A stretch of 64,000 bases of DNA from Pantoea sp. GD03673 (GTDB taxonomy: Bacteria > Pseudomonadota > Gammaproteobacteria > Enterobacterales > Enterobacteriaceae): contig NZ_JAOCKJ010000001.1 of NCBI RefSeq assembly GCF_029844725.1, positions 496,001-560,000 of the forward strand, written 5' to 3'. The first letter of the stretch is position 1. Each line of letters begins with the position of its first letter. A model generated the notes under the pieces. The model worked only from the letters and a program-made list of their open reading frames with translations, was not told the origin of the DNA and did no database searches. The translations under genes and the position numbers were made by a program. Shown piece by piece: positions 47,741 through 55,279 of the stretch.

Positions 47741-48001
47741 ATGAGCATTCAGCATCTGCTGCTATCCAGTGACGGTAGTACAGTGATCATTGAAGCAGAA
47801 CAGCTTGAAAGTGAGCTGGTTATTCCGCCCCATCTGCAGACCCTGACCGGCGGTGAAGCTGACAGCGAAACCGGTCATCGTGTGGCGGTAACAAAGCACT
47901 ATTGTAAGGGACGCTATTACGCGGTTGCCCTGGATCGCCATGCGGCCAGCAATGAAATTGATGACGTGATTGACCTGCTGCATCCTGCCCCGCTTGATTA
48001 G
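47741..48001 (+). CDS. Hypothetical protein (86 residues)
   Basis: A soluble, acidic 86-residue protein, MSIQHLLLSSDGSTVIIEAE at its start. The middle, SETGHRVAVTKHYCKGRYYAV, looks like a short beta-rich core with one Cys, and a helical end follows (NEIDDVIDLLHPAP). AAAGGAGAGACC before the ATG is a strong ribosome site. I do not recognise the family. It precedes another small gene (48117) by 115 bases on the same strand, and both lie in the block that is absent from E. coli here. Confidence 0.72.
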   Translation: MSIQHLLLSSDGSTVIIEAEQLESELVIPPHLQTLTGGEADSETGHRVAVTKHYCKGRYYAVALDRHAASNEIDDVIDLLHPAPLD

Positions 48002-48116
48002 TCTTTGTGCGTCACGCTGCATCACGGGTATCTTCCGCTGATGAGCCTGAGTAAGAGCCGCGTATTCATGCATTGCCGCCAGACGGCATCACCCGTTTCA
48101 GAACAGGAGAAGTATC

Positions 48117-48302
48117 ATGGAAAAGAAAAAGTGGTTTGTTTCCTATGTGATCAAGTCAAAAGGTGAACATCATGTCACGACACACGCCTTTATTGAGGGC
48201 GACGATGTGGAGGAAGCGCTTGAAGCCTTTATGTTCGAAACCAAAAAAAGCCTGTCGCTGGAAACTGAAGAGCTGACGCTGCTATCGGTAAGTCTGGTGT
48301 AA
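48117..48302 (+). CDS. Hypothetical protein (61 residues)
   Basis: A small soluble protein starting MEKKKWFVSYVIKSKGEHHV, then a helical stretch (GDDVEEALEAFMFETKKS) and a beta-like end (EELTLLSVSLV). The beta-helix-beta outline suggests a compact ferredoxin-like half, but that is a guess. The start has ACAGGAGAAGTATC, a good ribosome site. A terminator follows directly. No family recognised. Confidence 0.72.
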   Translation: MEKKKWFVSYVIKSKGEHHVTTHAFIEGDDVEEALEAFMFETKKSLSLETEELTLLSVSLV

Positions 48303-48311
48303 CCTCAGATC

Positions 48312-48334
48312 AACCTCGCAATGGCGGGGTTTTT
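48312..48334 (+). terminator. Rho-independent terminator after the 61-residue protein gene
   Basis: AACCTCGC-AATG-GCGGGGTT (one G-U pair), then TTTTATC. It lies 10 bases past the stop. Confidence 0.75.
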
Positions 48335-48395
48335 ATCCCCTGCGTCGGGGGAGTTTTATTTATAATATTTATAATTTCCCTGGTGCCGCACTCAG

Positions 48396-48533
48396 TTACT
48401 TAGTGGGATAAGGCCAGGCGTGATCCATGCCCGTTGATGACATCAGACCGGTCACAGCCAGATAAGCCAGTATCAGAACAAACAGAACAATTGCAGCAAT
48501 TTCAATGGATTTGAGTAAGTGATGCTTCGCCAT
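48396..48533 (-). CDS. Small single-helix membrane protein (45 residues)
   Basis: The ORF MAKHHLLKSIEIAAIVLFVL continues with ILAYLAVTGLMSS and ends MDHAWPYPTK. One hydrophobic helix spans about residues 9-31. The basic N-terminus suggests that it stays in the cytoplasm, with a short periplasmic tail. GGAGGGTTATTT before the ATG is an excellent ribosome site. Too short for routine gene calling. Function unknown. Confidence 0.62.
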   Translation of the reverse strand: MAKHHLLKSIEIAAIVLFVLILAYLAVTGLMSSTGMDHAWPYPTK

Positions 48534-48702
48534 AAATAACCCTCCTTCAGTTGTGTGTAATCAGGACTTCACCTCATAAACTATAATGTTACCGGTAAAG
48601 CGCAAGTGAAAATCACACAATGAAACATAAAGCCGGGCTTATTAATATTTACCGTGAATGTGTTTTCAGTCGTTCAAAGTTCGGGAATAAAACTGACAGG
48701 CA

Positions 48703-48726
48703 TAAAAAAGCCCGCACGCTGCGGGC
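48703..48726 (-). terminator. Rho-independent terminator of adhP
   Basis: GCCCGCA-GCG-TGCGGGC on the minus strand (48710-48726) is followed by TTTTTTA. It lies 21 bases past adhP. Confidence 0.9.
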
Positions 48727-48747
48727 CTGGTGACAGTCAGATACGCG

Positions 48748-49770
48748 CTAATCCGCTGACTGACCGATGAAATCGATCACCATCCTGCCGCGAATTTTAC
48801 CGTGAATCATTTCATCGAAGATGGCATTCACCTCACCTATCTTTCTTTTGGTCACTTTCGGCACGACCTTGCCTTCTGCCGCAAACTGGAAAGCTTCCGC
48901 CAGATCGTTTCGCGTTCCGACCAGCGATCCCACAACCTGAATACCGTCGAGTACCAGACGCGGGATATTCAGGCTCATCGCTTCCGGCGGCAGTCCGACC
49001 GCCACAACGCGACCGCCTGCTCTGACCGCATCCACCGCCGAGTTAAAGGCCGCTTTGGCAACTGCTGTGACCACAGCCGCATGTGCCCCGCCGATTTTTT
49101 CCTGAATAAAGCGTGCCGCATCTTCGGTAGCCGAGTTGACGACCAGGTCGGCGCCCATCTCTTTCGCCAGCGCCAGCTGCCCGTCACTCACATCAACGGC
49201 GATGACTTTGGCGTTGAAGACATTTTTCGCATATTGCAGGGCAAGATTGCCCAGCCCGCCAAGGCCATAAATCGCCAGCCACTGACCGGGTTTCACCTCC
49301 GACACTTTCACCGCTTTGTACGTGGTGACGCCGGCGCAGGTGACGCTACTGGCGGCGTAAGGATCAAGCCCGTCAGGGACTTTCACCGAATAATCTGCAA
49401 CGACAATGCACTCTTCAGCCATGCCGCCATCGACGGTATAACCGGCGTTGATCACATCTCTGCAGAGCGTTTCGTTACCGGAGTTGCAATATTCACAGTG
49501 CCCGCAGCCCTTGAAGAACCAGGCGACACTGGCACGATCGCCCGGCTTGAGCGAGGTGACATCCGGTGCAACTTCCTCAACGATGCCGATCCCTTCGTGG
49601 CCCAGCGTGACGCCCGTTTTATCGCCGAAGTCACCGTTCTTCACATGCAAATCGGTATGGCATACACCACAGCATTCCATCCTGAGCCGTGCTTCGCCGG
49701 TTTTGAGAGGACGCAGCGTCTTCTCGACGACTTCAACCTGATGTTCACTATTAGCAATTGCCGCTTTCAT
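48748..49770 (-). CDS. adhP: Zinc-dependent alcohol dehydrogenase AdhP
   Basis: Ethanol-active, NAD-dependent medium-chain alcohol dehydrogenase, forming or removing acetaldehyde. Catalytic zinc ligands are in [10 protein letters not shown] and [12 protein letters not shown]. The structural zinc Cys are in [15 protein letters not shown]. The cofactor loop is [17 protein letters not shown] 49770 follows AAAGGAGTAACG, and the protein has 340 residues (E. coli 336). The frame stays open upstream to 50307, but that part is antisense to phage genes and is not real. Confidence 0.95.
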   Translation of the reverse strand: MKAAIANSEHQVEVVEKTLRPLKTGEARLRMECCGVCHTDLHVKNGDFGDKTGVTLGHEGIGIVEEVAPDVTSLKPGDRASVAWFFKGCGHCEYCNSGNETLCRDVINAGYTVDGGMAEECIVVADYSVKVPDGLDPYAASSVTCAGVTTYKAVKVSEVKPGQWLAIYGLGGLGNLALQYAKNVFNAKVIAVDVSDGQLALAKEMGADLVVNSATEDAARFIQEKIGGAHAAVVTAVAKAAFNSAVDAVRAGGRVVAVGLPPEAMSLNIPRLVLDGIQVVGSLVGTRNDLAEAFQFAAEGKVVPKVTKRKIGEVNAIFDEMIHGKIRGRMVIDFIGQSAD

Positions 49771-50063
49771 AAACGTTACTCCTTTTGATTGAATGGTAAG
49801 AATAAGCCAAACGGAAGTGATGACAAGCTGACAGGTAAGCTTTGGGTGCTTGCTGCGAGAGTTGTTGTGACTTTTGCGAGTGGGGTCGGTTTTTGTGGTG
49901 AAGGTGTGGGAATGCCATTGTCCGAGGGCGGCCCCTGTGATGGCCACGTTCTGCATCACGCAGCCGGATACTGAAGCACCTGATAACGCTAAAATCACAC
50001 AAGGAATAACTTCTTTTGAAAACAGACAGGCGCCTGATTGAATATCACCGGGGAGCAAGTCAG
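49771..50063. other. adhP upstream region and left edge of the prophage remnant
   Basis: About 290 bases with no gene. The first part should hold the adhP promoter. I looked for a copy of the sdsR 3' end or the AAATGCCAACT repeat that would mark attL and did not find one. The boundary with phage DNA is placed by protein similarity at about 50064. Confidence 0.4.
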
Positions 50064-50313
50064 CGCACGAATGAACCCGACCTTGGCAACCGAAGAAAAG
50101 CGCCGGACGGGCTTTACCTTTCAGGCAGATGTTATCAGCGACACGGCCAGCGATATCAGCATTGAGCTGCAGCTGAGCGAGCGGGTGATCGTGCAAAAGG
50201 CCGACGACGGGCTGCACGTGACCCACGTCGGCGAAAACCCGCTGCCGGAGAATGACATGCGGCCAGTGCAGCTTTATGTTCACGGCGAGCTGGTCAGCGA
50301 GTGGCAAGTATGA
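50064..50313 (+). pseudogene. P2 gpR-like tail completion protein, N-terminally lost and frameshifted
   Basis: Only about the last 80 residues of a roughly 155-residue protein remain. In the final frame they read [20 protein letters not shown], then [10 protein letters not shown], ending SEWQV, as in P2 gpR. Immediately before, the similar text RTNEPDL is in another frame, so one extra base (near 50085, CTTGGCA for CTTGCA) separates the two. The stop overlaps the start of S (ATGA). gpR helps attach the tail to the head. Not functional. Confidence 0.75.
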
Positions 50314-50759
50314 GCGAGCTTCAGCTTGTAAATGACCGTCTGGAGGCGCTTATCAGCAGCCTGTCAGCCCCGGCGCGTAAAGAAATGGCGCGCAGCATTG
50401 GCCGCAAGCTGCGCGCGAGTCAGCAGCAGAACATCAAGCGCCAGCAGGCTCCAGACGGCACGCCGTTTAAGCCCCGCAAAGCGCAGCCGGTGCGCAGTAA
50501 AAAGGGCCGGATAAAGCGCGAGATGTTTGCAAAGCTGCGCACGGCTAAATACCGGAAGACGCAGGCCAGCCCGGATGCGGCTGTGATCGGGTTTGCGGGT
50601 AACGTGCAGCGCATGGCCCGCGTGCATCATTACGGGCTGCGCGACCGGCCGTCATGTAAAGGGAAGGAGGTGCAATATGATGCCCGCCCTCTGCTGGGGC
50701 TTGATCGAAGTGATATAAATCTCATCGAAGATGAGTTTATAAGAATACTTGTTAATTAA
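50310..50759 (+). CDS. P2 gpS-like phage virion morphogenesis (tail completion) protein
   Basis: A 149-residue protein, with 150 in P2 gpS. It starts [20 protein letters not shown] and includes [20 protein letters not shown] and the basic core [15 protein letters not shown]. The conserved [11 protein letters not shown] and [16 protein letters not shown] complete the family pattern. It appears intact, but its partners are broken. The ATG at 50310 overlaps the stop of R. A hairpin terminator follows. Confidence 0.87.
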   Translation: MSELQLVNDRLEALISSLSAPARKEMARSIGRKLRASQQQNIKRQQAPDGTPFKPRKAQPVRSKKGRIKREMFAKLRTAKYRKTQASPDAAVIGFAGNVQRMARVHHYGLRDRPSCKGKEVQYDARPLLGLDRSDINLIEDEFIRILVN

Positions 50760-50762
50760 TGA

Positions 50763-50787
50763 GAGGCGCTGGTCGCCTCCTTTATTT
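50763..50787 (+). terminator. Terminator after gpS
   Basis: GAGGCG-CTGGT-CGCCTC followed by CTTTATTTT. It ends the R-S transcript immediately before the oppositely oriented cargo gene. Confidence 0.7.
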
Positions 50788-51401
50788 TAACCTCTAAGCT
50801 TCTGCTTTATATAAATGGTCATTTCATCCAGTTTAGATTCAAACTCAGATTTGAACTTATCGTCATTGCCGCTCGAAAAAACAACTCGTCTGACATTTCG
50901 ATGCTCATCTTTCAAATGTTCCTTATCTCGACGGTCAACATCAGGATTTAAGAATTCCAAATAATCCTGTAGGGCAATCAATAAGTCATGTTCTTTTTTA
51001 GCTATTTCTTTCCATAGCTTGCTGATTTCGTTACCCCACAAAGCTTCGGCTTCGATGAGATTGGCATAGATTTCCGCCCTAACCTCAGCAATCCTCTTCC
51101 ACCTTGCTTCATATGCTTTATGGGTTCCGTAAAACCTGACCTGCTTTTCATCCATTTTTGCTAATTCTTCTTCTGCAGGCTGTTGTAACTCACTCCCGCT
51201 CATAAAAGGGTGGCGAATTGAATTAATTATGTCTCGATATTTAAATAAATTAATCAACAGGTTTTTTGATAAATTGTAGTTTGCTTGCCCGCTAATTTGC
51301 CTTTTCCATGTACTCAAACCTTTCATTGCAACAATGGCGCCGGTGATGGCTGTTAGTGTAAGCACTATGTCTTTTATTACACTAAAAAATGTCCCAATCA
51401 T
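50787..51401 (-). CDS. Prophage cargo: membrane-anchored helical protein of unknown function
   Basis: A 204-residue protein between S and V and opposite to the late genes, the arrangement of a moron. An N-terminal hydrophobic helix (about residues 5-26, FFSVIKDIVLTLTAITGAIV) is followed by a basic stretch (KGLSTWKRQISG). Then come long charged helices likely to form a coiled coil (AEEELAKMDEKQVRFYG, KLWKEIAKKEHDLLIALQDY), with a charged C-terminal part (NPDVDRRDKEHLKDEHRNVR). Its bases are clearly richer in A/T than the tail genes. ATG has AAAGAGGTAGAA upstream. It is the kind of gene that often gives lysogens superinfection exclusion or defence, but no motif shows that here. I do not recognise a family. 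Confidence 0.75.
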   Translation of the reverse strand: MIGTFFSVIKDIVLTLTAITGAIVAMKGLSTWKRQISGQANYNLSKNLLINLFKYRDIINSIRHPFMSGSELQQPAEEELAKMDEKQVRFYGTHKAYEARWKRIAEVRAEIYANLIEAEALWGNEISKLWKEIAKKEHDLLIALQDYLEFLNPDVDRRDKEHLKDEHRNVRRVVFSSGNDDKFKSEFESKLDEMTIYIKQKLRG

Positions 51402-51522
51402 TTCTACCTCTTTTGATAATCAAGCGATGTGCTAATTTACTGAAAATTCTAGCCACTTTTTGTTGGTAAATGAGCAAACAAGTTAAGTAGTACGTTCTGC
51501 TTCACTTGTTCAAAATTATGCC

Positions 51523-51675
51523 ATGAACGAACAAATTGCAGAAATTCAGCGCCTGCTGCGCAACCTGATCCGCATCGGAACCGTGTCGGCCGTCAATCTT
51601 GACGGCGGGCTGTGTTGTGTCGATACAGGAAAAAATACAACCGGCTGGCTGCGCTGGCTGAACGCCCGCGCCTGA
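51523..51675 (+). pseudogene. P2 gpV-like baseplate spike protein, N-terminal fragment
   Basis: Fifty codons, MNEQIAEIQRLLRNLIRIGT ... GWLRWLNARA, match the N-terminus of P2 gpV (about 210 residues), the membrane-piercing spike. After the stop, ACGTGGTGG in another frame still reads TWW like gpV. Then the sequence enters J. So a deletion removed most of V, all of W and the start of J. Not functional. Confidence 0.75.
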
Positions 51676-51676
51676 C

Positions 51677-52530
51677 GTGGTGGAGGGGCTGGACTATGAA
51701 ACTCTGCTGGCCGAGCGAAAGGCGACGCTGATTTCCCTTTACCCCACTGGCCAGCAGGAGGCCGTCGCCCGCACGCTGACGTTTGAATCAGAACCCATCG
51801 TCAAGCTGCTGCAGGAAAACGCCTATCGCGAGCTGATCCTGCGCCAGGGCATCAACGAGGCGGCAAAGGCCGTCATGGTTGCCTATGCACTGGACGGCGA
51901 CCTTGACCAGCTCGGCGCTAACAATGGTGTACCCCGGCCGACGATACGACCATCCCACCGACCGCCGCCGTGATGGAAAGTAACGACGATTTCCGGCTGC
52001 GTATCGCCTCGGCCTTTGAGGGGCTGAGCGTGGCGGGGCCGACAGGCGCGTATGAATACCATGCCAGAAGCGCCGACGGCCGCGTAGCTGATGCATCAGC
52101 CATCAGCCCGTCGCCTTCAGTGGTTACGGTGACAGTGCTCGCGCGTGAGGGCAACGGCTTGGCCGGTGATGATTTGCTGGCCGTGGTTAACGCTGCGCTC
52201 AATGACGAAGACGTGCGCCCGGTTGCCGACCGGGTGAGCGTGCAGTCAGCGAAGATTGTGAATTACGAAATCGTGGCCGAGCTGTACCTCTATCCGGGGC
52301 CGGAAGCGGAGCCAGTCCGCTCCGCCTCTGGGGCAAAGCTCGCCGCCTGCATTACCGCGGAGAAGCGCCTCGGCCGTGACATTAGCCTGTCTGCGCTGTA
52401 TGCCGCCATGCACGTTGAGGGCGTGCAGCGCGTCAGCCTGATTAAGCCTGCTGCTGATGTGGTACTCGACAAAACGCAGGCCGCTTACTGCACGCGCTAC
52501 ACGCTGACCGTGGGAGGCTCGGATGAGTGA
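51677..52530 (+). pseudogene. P2 gpJ-like baseplate protein, N-terminus lost and frameshifted
   Basis: Two frames together give most of gpJ (about 300 residues). The first (51677-51973) has DYETLLAERKATLISLYP and LLQENAYRELILRQGINEAA. Near 51928 a small deletion shifts the frame. The second then runs from PADDTTIPPTAAVMES to the end through LRIASAFEGLSVAGPTGAYE and KLAACITAEKRLGRDISLSA, finishing at 52530. The stop overlaps the start of I (ATGAGTGA). The missing text corresponds to about five residues between NNGV and PADD. It formed the baseplate edge. Confidence 0.82.
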
Positions 52531-53131
52531 TCGCCTGATGCCGACCGGGTCGTCAGCGCTTGAGATTGCCGCCGCTTAGGCGCTGGCAAGCCCCGGCGCG
52601 ATGAGCGTGTCGCTGCGCCAGTTATGGAATCCCTACACCTGCCCGGTGCAACTGTTGCCTTATCTCGCGTGGGCGTGGTCGGTTGACCGCTGGGATTAGG
52701 CCTGGCCGGAATCAACAAAGCGCGCCGTGGTTGCCGCCTCGCAGTACGTGCACCGGCACAAGGGCACGATAGGTGCAATCCGCCGCGTCGTTGAGCCGCT
52801 GGGCTATCTCATCAAAATAATCGAGTGGTGGAAAACTAATGAGACACCAGGCACGTTCCGGCTTGATGTATGCGTACTCGATACCGGCATTACTGAGGAA
52901 ATGTATAACGAGCTGGAGCGCCTTATAACCGATGCGAAGCCATGCAGCCGTCACCTTATCGGCCTGTCCATTAATCTCGATGCTAACGGCACGCTGCCGG
53001 TCGCCGTTGCCAGCTACAGCGGCGACGAGCTGACTGTTTATCCCTATACCCCTGAACTTATCAGCGTCGGCGGGCCGGGTTATTCCGGCGTGGCGGTGCA
53101 TCTTATTGACCTGACGGAAGTGAGCGCATGA
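52523..53131 (+). pseudogene. P2 gpI-like tail protein with two in-frame amber codons
   Basis: The frame is continuous over 203 codons and aligns with P2 gpI: MSDRLMPTGSSALEIAAA, LRQLWNPYTCPVQLLPYLAW, HRHKGTIGAIRRVVEPLGYL, TGITEEMYNELERLI and DAKPCSRHLIGL. It is interrupted by TAG at 52577-52579 (a Lys position in P2) and at 52697-52699 (an acidic position). Both are one base from sense codons (AAG and GAG). No frameshift is present. Unless ambers are suppressed, only a fragment is made. The stop overlaps the start of H. Confidence 0.82.
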
Positions 53132-54178
53132 CGACAAAATATTTTGCCCTGCTGACCAATCAGGGCGCGGCTAAGCTGGCGAACGCCGCCGCACTCGGCA
53201 CAAAAGTGAGTATCACCTCAATGGGTGTCGGCGATGGTGGCGGCACGCTGCCGACGCCTGACGCGGCGCAGACAAAGCTCATCGGCGAGAAGCGCCGCGC
53301 GCAGCTTAATTCTCTGACTGTTAACGCGGCAAACAGCAGCCAGATTATCGCGGAGCAGATTATCCCCGAAAACGAGGGCGGATTCTGGATCCGCGAGATT
53401 GGCCTGTATGACTCCGACGGCGTGCTAATTGCCGTTGCTAACTGCCCGGAAACTTACAAGCCCCAGCTGGCAGAAGGCAGCGGCCGCACGCAGACCGTGC
53501 GCATGATTTTAATCGTGAACAGCACAACCGCCGTGACGCTGAAAATTGATCCATCTGTCGTGCTGGCAACACGCAAGTACGTTGATGCTGCGGTTATCGA
53601 GGTGAAAGCCTACGCTGATAGCGTAATGAAAAGTCATACCGGTGCTAAAAACCCACACAGCCAGTACCTGCAAATCGCAAGCGCCCTGACAGAAATTAAA
53701 GACGCCGGGCTGGTTGCCGACGTTCTCAAAAACCTCGGTTTAGGCGAAGGCCCTGCTGTGCCAGTAGGTGTGCCATTACCTTACGCATCATCTGTATTGC
53801 CTGCGGGATGGCTGAAATGTAATGGCGCATCATTCAGCGCCGCTGACCTATCCGCTTCTTGCAAAAGTATATCCATTGCTGGAACTGCCTGATTTGCGCG
53901 GCGAGTTTATCCGTGGCTGGGACGAAGGACGCGGAGTGGATAGCGGGCGAGCACTATTAAGTACCCAGGCTGACGCTTTTGCCAGCCATCACCACTATAT
54001 CCGTACCACTTCATCTGCCACTTCATCGACTGATGACGGCGATCCGGCGCGCGGTCAGATTCAGGGATCGGTAAACACAGCGGGCAGTGCCGGTGCCGGG
54101 AAATCTGTTGGCATGACCGGGGGAAGTGAAACCCGCCCGCGCAACGTGGCGTTTAACTACATCGTGAGGGCTGCATAA
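53128..54178 (+). pseudogene. P2 gpH-like tail fibre, frameshifted
   Basis: The N-terminal attachment part is typical (TTKYFALLTNQGAAKLANAA, GGFWIREIGLYDSDG, then TRKYVDAAVIEVKAYAD). The receptor-binding tip is of the short collar type (PAGWLKCNGASFSA, PDLRGEFIRGWDEGRG, ending RPRNVAFNYIVRAA). The two parts are in different frames. One extra base near 53850 (GACCTAT for GACTAT) ends the first at 53892, while the second is open to 54178. Joined, they give about 350 residues, short for P2-type fibres. It overlaps G by one base. Confidence 0.83.
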
Positions 54179-54768
54179 TGGCTAAGGTGACACTTGATAA
54201 AAACGGGCTGGCAAAAGCCGACGGCACGCTGACGGTTTACGGCTATGACGCGCTGACCGGGGAGTTTACCGGCGCGGTGCAGAAATTTCTTCCGCAGGGT
54301 GTCGGCCTTCCCGCCTGCGCCTGCCTGAGCGCACCGCCTGCCGCGCAGTCGGGCATGGTGGCCGTGTATCAGGACGGCAGCTGGCTGAGCGTGCAGGACC
54401 ATCGCGGCGAAACGGTTTACCCGGTTTCCGGCGGCGCGCCGGTGAAGATTACTGCGATAGGCGACTATCCCGCAGACACCACAACGCAGGCTCCGGCAAC
54501 CACGTTCGATAAGTGGGACGGTGATAAGTGGGTAACCGACAGCGATGCGCAGCAGCAGTCACTGCTTGATGCAGCGGCCAGCGAAAAGTCGGCGCGCGTG
54601 AGTGAGGCCAATGGCATCACTCAGGCATGGCAGATGCAGTTGCTGCTCGGCATTATCACCGATGCAGATAAAGCGATGCTGACGTCATGGATGAAATACA
54701 TTCAGGCGGTGCAGGCCGCAGATATCACAAATGCGCCAGATATCAGCTGGTCGAAAACGCCTGAATAG
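54178..54768 (+). CDS. P2 gpG-like tail fibre assembly protein
   Basis: A 196-residue chaperone of tail-fibre assembly, apparently intact. The N-terminal part MAKVTLDKNGLAKADGTLTV and GYDALTGEFTGAVQKFLPQG differs from classic tfa but is usual in P2-like phages. The C-terminal part has WDGDKWVTDSDAQQQ, the helix AASEKSARVSEANGITQAWQ and LLLGIITDADKAMLTSWMKY, the DUF4376/tfa pattern. The start overlaps the last base of H. With H broken, it has no partner here. Confidence 0.85.
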   Translation: MAKVTLDKNGLAKADGTLTVYGYDALTGEFTGAVQKFLPQGVGLPACACLSAPPAAQSGMVAVYQDGSWLSVQDHRGETVYPVSGGAPVKITAIGDYPADTTTQAPATTFDKWDGDKWVTDSDAQQQSLLDAAASEKSARVSEANGITQAWQMQLLLGIITDADKAMLTSWMKYIQAVQAADITNAPDISWSKTPE

Positions 54769-54821
54769 AAAATTCGTTTTACGCCCGTAGCTTTCTATTA
54801 AAATTTTCAATGGCAGAATGT

Positions 54822-55262
54822 TTAATTCTGCCATTGAATCATTTCATCAAGGCGATTCAGAATGTCGGGGAAATAGCTTTCATCAAGGCCAAAGCTGCCT
54901 TTAACCTGGACGCTGTCGGCATGTGGTTCCGGGCGAATATCAAACTCTACTATTACCCCATCTTTACCAGTCACTTTCCTGATAACCATGTTGAGCTGAC
55001 CACGCTCGCTGCGAAAAATAAAAGGTTTTAATTCGCGCTGTGCGATAATTGCCTGATAATTCGCTGCAAACTCATCCTTTAAAATGTTCAGCTCGCCTAC
55101 AGTAAATTCAGTTTGAAACTGTACTTTCACGCCGCTTACGGAGAATTCTATCCATGACTGGATCCAATCCCATAAATGCCCTATGGGATCTGCTTCATTA
55201 TCGGGTATCCTTTCAAAAGGAGAAATAACAAAGGTGAAATCCTCATTGCGAAAATCAAACAT
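54822..55262 (-). CDS. Putative immunity protein (WapI-like)
   Basis: A 146-residue acidic, beta-rich protein. Its outline fits WapI-type immunity proteins: FVISPFERIPD, DWIQSWIEFSVSGVKVQFQT, FTVGELNILKDEF and the closing DESYFPDILNRLDEMI. That resemblance is from memory of the family pattern, not a search. It starts 17 bases downstream of the toxin-like gene on the same strand, and toxin followed by immunity is the standard order. CAGGAAGGCTTTT is near the ATG. Its frame is intact although most phage genes around it are broken. Confidence 0.65.
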   Translation of the reverse strand: MFDFRNEDFTFVISPFERIPDNEADPIGHLWDWIQSWIEFSVSGVKVQFQTEFTVGELNILKDEFAANYQAIIAQRELKPFIFRSERGQLNMVIRKVTGKDGVIVEFDIRPEPHADSVQVKGSFGLDESYFPDILNRLDEMIQWQN

Positions 55263-55279
55263 AAAAGCCTTCCTGTCAG

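Noticed and set aside
48748-50307. A 519-codon frame extending adhP upstream
   Set aside because: The extra 179 codons run antisense to phage genes R and S and through the adhP promoter; the ATG at 49770 has a clear ribosome site and matches AdhP.
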